A stretch of 64,000 nucleotides of DNA from Astropecten irregularis (taxonomy: Eukaryota; Echinodermata; Asteroidea; Paxillosida; Astropectinidae), in contig OZ020262.1 of the NCBI GenBank assembly GCA_963971285.1, forward strand, positions 5,861,036-5,925,035, given 5' to 3'. A model generated the notes under the pieces. It was not told the origin of the DNA. It searched no databases and saw only the letters and a list, made by a program, of their open reading frames with translations. The position numbers and the translations under genes are program-made. Positions 57,701 to 64,000 of this stretch are shown piece by piece. Numbering within the stretch: position 1 is the first letter of the stretch; each line of letters begins with the position of its first letter.

Positions 57701-60700
57701 ACAACACATTGACATTTTGATTGTTACATTTCATGGTTAGCAAATTTTTGTGCTAAGCAGGGCCGTGAAATTAGCCCCAGGTTCTTTTGTTTTTGTTCAA
57801 ACACGGGTGTAGCAAAAAAACTATTTTCACGACAGCGCTAGCTGCGCATGCGGCATTGTTGAATTATAACATAGGGTCTGTGTTAAGTTTGAACAGCGGC
57901 TATCTGCCAACCAATGGTGGACTATGCCTGGTACCCGGGCAATGATTTGCTATGGAGGCAACCAGGCAAATATCCGCTAGCGGTTGACAAAATGTTCCTT
58001 AATGGAACTCGTATAGTTTTCTAGTCGCAATACAAAGTACCGACTATGCTCACAAATTATACCAAATTGTTCCGGCGAAGTATGCGATTTTTGAGTAGTC
58101 TGTAAATCTTGAACGAGTAAAAAGTGAAGTAAAAAACACACCACAATTTGGTCAAGTTGTCCCGATCTTCTCTGTGATCTTACGTTAAGTGCTGAATCTC
58201 CACAAAGCAAGCCAATCCATTTTATTGGACGAATACGAATGTAAGGGCCTTTTCCAAACTTCGGCTCCGGCTCAGGCCCAGGCTCCGGCTTCGTCTCTGT
58301 CAACAACCATAACACGCTGAAAACAGGATTGCCAACCAAATTTTCAAGTGATGTTAACTGCTTTTGACTTGTATTCTGCATCCTCGTTAGGTATCAACGT
58401 TTCGATTAGCCTGCTCTAGTCCTCATCAGGAGACCCGGGTCTCAGGTCCTTACGAGAAGTGCGAACGAAATAGAAGTGCGACAGTACGAACGATTCTTAC
58501 ATGGTGTTACCGCAAAACCGATCCACATACCAATTGTCACTATGCAAAGCCTAAAATCTTTCATTATCATTATTATTTATTTCTGGTAATGACACCAAGG
58601 ATTCCTTAAAAGTGCCCTAGGCACTGTAGCTCGCAAGCCTGATGAAACCTTTTATGGAAAGATGATGAGAAGAAGATACAGTTTTAGAGGTGGGAGGAAA
58701 ACCCCAGAGTAATATTCTGGGTAAAACCCACGGAATCAGGCAGGGACTGAAAACCCAATCCACTTGTGAACTGAGCCGGACTTGAACCCGGTCCACAGAG
58801 GTGAAAGGCGAGGAAAGAACCGCTACACCAACCTGACTTATGATTATATTAGTTGATTCAAACGACTGAGTATCGTCTTCTTATTTTGGATGTTTTCCCC
58901 CACAGCAGTCCAGGAAGAACGAGGACCCCGGAAAAAGAAACCCCAGCAAAAGACCGACGCCACGGGCCCCAACGGTGAGCTGTGCTGCCAGGGGACGAGC
59001 GGGGCCAGCCACGCCCGTGCCCTGGCCACGGCCGCCGCAAAAGCCAACGCCTCCAAGCCGTCTTTCCGTCCGTTCCAGCCCTGGATCAACAAGTCGCAGG
59101 GCTGGAGGGAACACCACGCAGCGGCTGCTGCGGCTGCCGCCGCCGCGCATGCCGGGGGACCGGGCAGCGCGTTCCGTGTGGTGGCCGTCAGGAGTGGACT
59201 GTTCCCGGGCGGCGTGCCGCCACATCTCTCGCCTACTCTGCCGTTCGATGCCGCGGCAGATCGGGTGATGGTGCCCACACTACCTTCACAGTTTGCCGGT
59301 CTAAGAATGGAAGACAGAGCTGGTTAGTGTTTTATATTGAAACCAAAAAATCAAACTAATTGCAGGATGATTTATGCAAATTTTGCCAAATTCTCACAAG
59401 CCCCAAAATGTATGTTTGACTAAGAAATACAGAAGCAAAATCACAAAAAACTGTGTTTGACTAAGAAATACAGAAGCAAAATCACAAAAACTCAAAAAAA
59501 CAAACATAGAAAACCCAAAAAGAAAAACTCGAAAAAAGAAGAAGCGAAAATCCACAAACAAGCCCAAAACTTCTTAAAAAAAACCCCGAAGTTTTTGAAT
59601 TACTTAACTGAAGTTTGCATCGTTTTGAGTGATTTTACACTATGGCCCAGAGTGCAAACCACTCCAAAAGAGTAAAATATCCACCACTCTTTTTCAAGAG
59701 CCATATGAAGGACAACTCGATTTTCAACGAGTGGTACTTTTCACTCTGTTGCATTTAGAGAGTTGTTTTACAAGTCTATTTCTTTGTTTCTGTGTCTTTT
59801 ACAGCTCTTCTCGCCAAACGGTCGGCAGAGAGGCTGCCGTTCCCTTGGGCCAACCGTCCGACAGGTCCGGCCTCAATCCTCGCCATCCCCAACCCACCGT
59901 CCCCGAGCACCTCCATCGAGGAGATAGCCACCCATGTCCTGGTCCACGCCGTGCGGACCTCGCGTTCCGTTCAGCCCTTCCAGGCCCTGGATTCGTGGGA
60001 CCAGATCTCCGTCTTACAGGAATGCTGGAACGAGTTGTTCCTGCTGCACGCCGCCTACTGGCCAGGGGTGGACTTCTGTGCCCTGCTCAGTCATTCCAAC
60101 CTCCGGTCGGAGAGTGGGGGAGGTGGATCGTCAAGTTCGTCCAGCGAATCCTCGGTCAGTATTAATACACACTAGGGGTGCCATGGAAAATAACTTCCTA
60201 AGCCCTACTACCATTTTGTAGTTCTCGCTTATATTGATGCTAGCCATTGTTCCCAGCCCTAAAAAAATGCTTATATCATTAGGGCTAAACCACAAGGGGT
60301 TGATTTCACGAAGCCCTACGATCGATCGTAACTCGAGTTACGAAGGATAACCCATTGTATTCTACAATTACTGTAGGGCTGCAATGCGTCTCAAGTCCTA
60401 CGATTGATACAAAGTTACGATGAGTTTGGTGAAATCGACCTCAGAGCCCCTCCCGTGAATGACATCCCAGATTGTGATCAATTTTGTAGAAGGCCTCTAA
60501 ATTCTAATAAAGAGAAGGGAGCCTTTTGACGTATTGATAAACACCGCTGCTTAGCAGGTCTGCTTAGCAGGTCTGGTTAGCAGGTCTGCTTAGCAGGTCT
60601 GCTTAGCAAGTCTGAATAGCAGGTCTACTTAGCAGGTCTTGCCTCCCCTGCGTTCACACTAGCCTCCACGTTCCACCCAAGATTCACTGAGGGAGTAGAG

Positions 60701-60908
60701 AGAGAGAGAGAGAGGGCCTAATAGTTCATATTGGACCTCTTCTATCATTTACGGTGGATATCTGTTTTCATGCTTGATGTACAGGTGTCGGTGAGGCAGA
60801 GGAATGAGATCATTGATGACATCCAGGAGATTACAGTCCGTCTGAGGACTCTGAACCTCAGCTCTTATGAGTTTGCTTCGCTGGAGGCCATCGTCCTCTT
60901 TAAACCAG
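51773..60908 (+). CDS. NR2E-class nuclear receptor (NR2E6/HR83-like), 5' part through mid ligand-binding domain
   Basis: A DNA-binding transcription factor of the tailless/PNR group. Visible coding exons are 51773..51776, 53159..53392, 58906..59322, 59805..60154 and 60785..60908, giving 376 codons in frame. The first coding exon holds only ATGG, in a good start context (A at -3, G at +4). The DNA-binding domain follows directly: [32 protein letters not shown], then [20 protein letters not shown], with all eight zinc cysteines. The intron after NMNKN and before AVQEERGPR is at the place typical of NR2E genes. The hinge has ten consecutive alanines. The next exon has helix 3-5 signature text ([29 protein letters not shown]), then a GGGG/S6 loop. 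The last seen exon is helix 6-8-like ([24 protein letters not shown]). The final helices are beyond the right edge. NR2E is certain; NR2E6/HR83 rests on the [10 protein letters not shown]-box region and is less sure. Confidence 0.9.
52450..52512 (-). mobile_element. Retroelement fragment with GATCC-type hammerhead-like core, decayed
   Basis: Plus-strand text GTTAGGAGGGCCTGACGCG, then TTTTGATCCTAGCAGAGTCT, is the reverse complement of the GATCC-type unit. It lies in receptor intron 1. The stem and GAAA are both altered. Confidence 0.45.
53505..53665 (+). mobile_element. Hammerhead-like core, type IV, in receptor intron 2
   Basis: 53531-53560 reads CTGAAGA, a CGAAC/GTTCG stem around ACAGCACACT, then GAACGTCGAG, in which GAAA has become GAAC. 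The flank (CTTCTCAGAACCACACACTC, AGATTACATGGTGTCACCGC) is related to the flanks at 14.0 and 46.6 kb. Confidence 0.5.
53770..53870 (+). mobile_element. Retroelement fragment with GATCC-type hammerhead-like core
   Basis: Reads TTCAAGATGAAGGCCCGCTA, then GGACCGAAACGTCAGGCCCT, then CCTAACTATGAGCATTACG. The GATGA half and GAAACGTC remain; stem II has changed to GGCCC/GGACC. Confidence 0.5.
54252..54494. mobile_element. Family B MITE-like element, full length, in receptor intron 2
   Basis: Perfectly framed ends GGGCGTTTACGAAACGGAGG and CACCGTTTCGTAAACCCCC, inside which are two to four hexamers (GGCTCAGGCTCCGTCTCAGG; GAGCCTGAGCCTGAGACTGA). This is the reference copy for the terminal inverted repeat. 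Confidence 0.85.
54700..54900. repeat. tRNA-like fragment
   Basis: GTCGCCGGTTTGAATCAACC resembles a B box, preceded about 65 bp upstream by GGCTCGCTCACCGGCGCACC. The pairing is poor, so it may be a SINE head. It lies in receptor intron 2. Confidence 0.25.
55065..55420 (-). mobile_element. Family E repeat, subtype 2, in receptor intron 2
   Basis: Ends AAAGGTAATATCATACTTTG and CCAAAGTATGATAATACCTT form inverted repeats of about 20 bp. The interior has AGATACAGTAACAGTCATCT, GATCTTTTAAAGATC and TCTATCAGCACCATCTTTAT. Confidence 0.75.
55421..57565. other. Receptor intron 2, unannotated part
   Basis: 55.4-56.15 kb is AT-rich. 56.2-57.5 kb is GC-balanced and repeat-free except for G-rich runs at 56.62-56.67 kb. 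It could hold an enhancer or an alternative promoter. The 160-codon open frame starting at 57030 shows no recognised protein. Confidence 0.3.
57566..57782. mobile_element. Family A MITE-like element, GCTTAGCA subfamily
   Basis: Contains ATGTGCTTAGCACAAATTGT, TTGATATTCATGGCCAGCGA and ACAACAGCCAAAGAACAATC. It ends AGCAGGGCCGTGAAATTAGC followed by CCC. Confidence 0.75.
58240..58380. mobile_element. Chimeric fragment of family B and family A
   Basis: CGGCTCCGGCTCAGGCCCAG is a family B end. It is followed by GTTGACAGAGACGAAGCC-type inverted text and then GATTGCCAACCAAATTTTCA with TGCTTTTGACTTGTATTCTG, which is family A body. Confidence 0.55.
58388..58568 (-). mobile_element. Retroelement end with type II hammerhead-like core and inverted flank
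   Basis: The complement of 58400-58429 reads CTGATGA, a GACTAG/CTAATC stem around AGCAGG, then GAAACGTTGATACC. To the right the plus strand reads GTCCTTACGAGAAGTGCGAA, then ACGATTCTTACATGGTGTTA and CACATACCAATTGTCACTAT, the flank of the 14.0 kb copy in the other orientation. This is thus a second head-to-head arrangement like that at 44.6 kb. Confidence 0.55.
58570..58840 (-). mobile_element. tRNA-derived SINE, family 1, full length, in receptor intron 2
   Basis: The minus strand starts GTCAGGTTGGTGTAGCGGTT, has B box GGTTCAAGTCC and the same body as the 6.7 kb copy, ending near TTTCTGGTAATGACACC/GGTGTCATTACCAGAAA. It lies 65 bp from the exon 3 splice acceptor. Confidence 0.85.
59323..59804. 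other. Receptor intron 3
   Basis: A-rich intron with a direct repeat TGTTTGACTAAGAAATACAG at 59413 and 59453. No other feature is seen. Confidence 0.5.
60297..60449. mobile_element. Family D MITE-like element in receptor intron 4
   Basis: Runs from GGGGTTGATTTCACGAAGCC through CCTACGATCGATCGTAACTC to ACGATGAGTTTGGTGAAATC followed by GACC. It is full length. Confidence 0.85.
60549..60639. repeat. 13-bp minisatellite GCTTAGCAGGTCT, seven copies
   Basis: Seven consecutive units with few changes (GGTTAGCAGGTCT, GCTTAGCAAGTCT, GAATAGCAGGTCT, ACTTAGCAGGTCT) lie in receptor intron 4. A 17-bp GA run follows near 60.70 kb. Confidence 0.9.
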
Positions 60909-60934
60909 GTGAATATCCGCAGTTATAATAGAAG

Positions 60935-61560
60935 TAGCAGCAACAGCTAAAGCAGCAGCTAAGGCAGAGACAGCAACTTAGTATAGATGTAGCAGCAGCA
61001 GCTTTTGCAGCAGCAGAAGCAGCAACTTAGTATAGCAGCAGCAGATTATAGCAGCAACAGCAGCAGAATAAGCAGAAAAGATGCAGCACCCTATTACAGC
61101 AGCAGCAACTTAAAGTAGCAGCAGCAGCCTATAGTAGCAACAGCAACTTATCACATTAGCAGCAGAAGCAGCAACTTAGTATAGTAGTAGCAGCAGCAGC
61201 CTTTAACAGCAGCAGCTTGTAGTAGTAGTAGCAGCAGCAGATATAGAAGCAGCAGAAGCAAAAGCAGCAGAATAGAAGAAGCAGCAGCAGCCCAGCAGCT
61301 GCAGAAGCAGCAGCAACTTAGTACAGTAGTAGCAGCAATCTATAGTAGCAGCAGCAGTAGGCTACAGCAGCAAAGTAGCTGCAGTGGCTGCAGCAAAGTA
61401 TAAGCAGCAGTAGCACCGGCAGCGAAGCACTATAGGTGCCACAACAACAGCTGCAGCAGTAGCAGCAAAAGTCCTGTAGCAGTAGCAGTGCAGCAGCAGC
61501 AGTAGCAGCAGCAGCACTAGCAACAACCACACCAACTGCCAGAACAACAGATCTGGGCCC
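60935..61560. repeat. Long imperfect GCA (CAG) trinucleotide region
   Basis: About 600 bp dominated by GCA/AGC triplets with interruptions such as AACTTAGTATAG and TATAGTAGCA, directly after the 60908 donor, so inside the receptor's next intron. Long open frames on both strands (poly-Ser/Ala/Gln, or poly-Leu/Cys) are repeat artefacts. Confidence 0.85.
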
Positions 61561-61794
61561 ATCATGATAAATCACATTTCTATGAAACCCGTCATCACAA
61601 ACGACAACCAAATAGTCGCAAGATGCCACTAACATTACTAGGCTTACTGTCAAATCTCTGTAAATATTTACTACATCATCGGTAAAGGTCACAGAACAGC
61701 ACTCACACTTCATATAATCCAACATGTACATAAAATACAACACCTGTGAAAATTTGAGCTCAAAACTACAGTTTTCAACAGACAGATTTGTCTA

Positions 61795-61990
61795 AACCTG
61801 GGCTTCAGCTTAGGCTTTGTCTAAATCATCCCAAACCTGAATATACAGGTTATGGATTTTCATTGAAGCTGAACCTCCATTTTTCTGAGTCTATTTTACA
61901 AGCCGTAGCCCAAAGCCTCTATTCTGATACTTGCTATTTCAAAAATAGATGTATTGCCTAAGAAAGGAAGCCGAAGCCTGAGCCGAATGG
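61795..61990. mobile_element. Family B MITE-like element, decayed
   Basis: Contains TTTTCATTGAAGCTGAACCT, GCCCAAAGCCTCTATTCTGA and AAGCCGAAGCCTGAGCCGAA. The inverted ends keep only two hexamer-like units. Confidence 0.6.
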
Positions 61991-62499
61991 CCATATTCCA
62001 ATGGACACATTCCTATGCAATTCGCTTACTTATTGAAGTTGGGCGATTTTTCACTTGCTTCTGTGATGCGGTGCCCATTAAGTCTCCCCCCCAAAAAAAA
62101 TTACGACAAAACGCCAGAACCGTATCTAATCACAATATTTACCTATGCAAAATCCATGCACCCCATCAGCGAGAAATATCACCGGGGCAGTACGCGCGAC
62201 TTACCGGGTGCTCGACACTTTGGCGCCGAGAAAATATCACAATTTGCCCCGGTCTTCTCATCCTGGACAACACCGCCCAAAGATACCTCACTAAAATCCC
62301 GTTCATCGATCTTTCCTTAAAATAAAGACGAAACCAAAAAAGATAATCTCATTACAAAAAAAAGAAGATGAGAAAATCCTCATATCTGCTTTTGTTTTAA
62401 TGATTTGAGCCCGCCCAGCAGCCTTCTCATACCGAAGAAAAAAATCGTTATATGCATTATGTGTGCAGAGATTATAACCTATGGCGTAAGCTATTAGTA

Positions 62500-62942
62500 G
62501 GGGGGAGTTCTCCAATCCTACGCGCCGTATAAATGAAGTTGCTAGCCCATCAGGGTTTGTGTCAGACTCCTAGGTCAAATCGTTACCGAGAAGTGTTTGT
62601 TTCCTTTCGTTTTTTGTTGTTGTTTTTTTACACCGATCGCCCCAAATTAGATTAAAATATTGTGTGCGTGTGTAGCCGTGGATAAACAACCTATGTTTGC
62701 GCGCATTTATGATTGTAAGATCTCTGTAACAATCGATTTGCTTAATATAAATCCACGCTATTTAGAATAAATAAATAAATTGGTTTGAATAGATCAATTA
62801 AGCTTACTGGTATTGATCTTTCTGAATTTTTCTTTCAAATTACAACACAGAAAAAGAAATGTGTACACTACAATGTACCAGAAAGATGTGAAGCTTTTTT
62901 TGCAATCTAAATCGGCCAACAAAAGCTGAGATACAAAGCAAT
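62500..62942. other. AT-rich DNA, presumed receptor intron
   Basis: No exon encoding the missing C-terminal helices of the receptor's ligand-binding domain (an NR2E-type ...RFGKLLLLLP... segment) was found here or further right. Confidence 0.4.
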
Positions 62943-63020
62943 TTTACCACTGATGATGACCAGAGCAGGCTAGTCGAAACGTTGAGACCTTACGAGAAGT
63001 GCGAACGAAATAAGAATCTT
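62943..63020 (+). mobile_element. Retroelement end with type II hammerhead-like core
   Basis: 62950-62979 reads CTGATGA, a GACCAG/CTAGTC stem (one mismatch) around AGCAGG, then GAAACGTTGAGACC and TTACGAGAAGTGCGAACGAA. The flank matches the 14.0, 44.7 and 58.45 kb copies and is interrupted by a family A element. Confidence 0.6.
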
Positions 63021-63157
63021 TTGATTGTTCTTTGGATGTTGTACGCTGACCATTAAAATCAAATGAAATTTGTAACGGTGGTTTCTTTTATTTGGCAAGA
63101 CAGTTTTGTGCTAAGCACTTTTTTTTGTGCTTAGCAGTTCCACGAAATTGGCCCAGG
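63021..63157. mobile_element. Family A MITE-like element, GCTTAGCA subfamily, half copy
   Basis: Contains GACCATTAAAATCAAATGAA, TTTTGTGCTAAGCAC and the end TGCTTAGCAGTTCCACGAAA followed by TTGGCCCAGG. The left half is absent. Confidence 0.7.
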
Positions 63158-64000
63158 TCGAAGGACGAACTGTATACGTCTTTAACTTTGGAGAGCCGAG
63201 CGGGCAAATTCGATTAGTACAAGAATATTGCTGCTTCGTGATTACCCTCTCTACCTGTGGGCTTTTTCCTTTTTCCTTCACCCTAATGTCACCGTCGTAT
63301 ATAACGACTTTGGCTAAATCTAGCATGAAAAATGGATTGGGCCCATCACCATGAAAACATTAGGATCTTTCTCTCTGGTGATATTTATGGAGTGAATGTT
63401 CCTTCTGGGGGCGGAGACGATTCGATAGAATGGAGGGGGGGGGGGGGGGTCTTAAAGGTGCTATGCTTTGGTAAAATTAATTTGACTAAGCTGGCATGTA
63501 CGTCACGGGAAGCTTGACTGGAGCTCCGATTCTTTCGCTGCAGAAAGTTTTGTGAAATTTCACCAAAAAATCGTATTATTCATTGTCACGTACAATCGAG
63601 AAATCATATGAACAACAATGAAAGAGTGCGAGGAATAGGCATAGCAACAAGCGTGCGGTGAAAACTCGATATTTTTTGTTCTTAAAATTTGGCTTGTAAC
63701 CTTATAACCCTTGGACCAGTTTTCGCCCAACGACTTAACCCCTTAAGCCTCGGATTCGCGGTCAGTTTTATCCCTTTTTTTGGCGGTGAAAGGACCGTGT
63801 TTTTATTGACACATCCCAGGCCGACCCCTCGTTCACCCGGCGCGTGCTGGGCCTTTGTTTAAAGATAACAGGTTCTTTGCTTGACTTGTAACTGTATGGT
63901 GGTCGTATTAATTTTATAATCTCTCTTTCTTTGGTTCATGCACTTGCCGTCGGCGCGCCCGGGGGAATCGGCACGCGACACGGCATGGGGCCAGCACGCG
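63158..64000. other. Right edge of the window
   Basis: Mixed sequence with a run of 18 or so G residues near 63.43 kb and a GC-rich end. No exon is recognised. Probably intron of the receptor gene. Confidence 0.35.

Noticed and set aside
58844..59278. Open frames antisense to receptor exon 3
   Set aside because: Shadows of the GC-rich, alanine-encoding sense exon.
61318..61743. Leu/Cys-rich open frame on the minus strand
   Set aside because: Translation of the GCA trinucleotide region; no conserved domain and no splice support.

Overview
The window is animal nuclear DNA: spliced genes with GT-AG introns, long intergenic stretches and many short interspersed repeats. The gene set (an SLC16 transporter, BIVM, CEP19, FAM124 and an NR2E-class nuclear receptor of the NR2E6/HR83 kind) together with the repeat style suggests a marine invertebrate deuterostome. 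An echinoderm is my best guess. That is inference from gene content, since no species-diagnostic marker is visible.

Layout. 0.6-1.5 kb holds the first coding exons of an SLC16 (monocarboxylate transporter-like) gene on the minus strand, running off the left edge. 3.7-7.2 kb holds a complete six-exon BIVM gene on the plus strand. 9.8-11.1 kb holds CEP19 on the minus strand, with an uninterrupted coding exon, a 5'UTR intron and a YY1-type promoter site. 11-28 kb is repeat-rich with no confident gene; one 59-codon reading frame ending at a splice-donor-like site near 23.1 kb is a possible exon. 28.6-31.2 kb holds a three-exon FAM124 gene on the plus strand. 31.2-49.6 kb is a gene-poor interval in which repeat-free, mixed-composition islands alternate with transposon debris. 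51.8-60.9 kb holds the first five coding exons of the nuclear receptor on the plus strand; the end of its ligand-binding domain lies beyond the right edge. The genes are unrelated in function and do not form an operon-like unit.

Repeats. At least seven families of short non-autonomous elements recur: A, ends with GCTTAAGCA or GCTTAGCA; B, ends made of GAGCCT hexamers; D, ends with CGATCGATCG-type palindromes; E, AAAGGTA...TACCTTT ends with an internal TTTTGATCT/AGATCAAAA hairpin; G, GTGCACCCAA ends; two tRNA-derived SINE families; and several dispersed pieces carrying a CTGANGA-stem-GAAAC core.

The most striking observation is that last group. More than ten loci carry the conserved core of a hammerhead ribozyme (CUGANGA, stem II, GAAA), with the stem II sequence differing but complementary in several sub-families. 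One locus is a tandem pair with an 87-bp period inside a BIVM intron. Penelope-like retroelements and retrozymes are known to carry hammerheads, so these look like relics of such elements with diversified ribozymes. A second clear case is a CTCAGG hexanucleotide array of about 370 bp at 21 kb whose flanks show that it grew from the hexamer-bearing ends of a family B element.
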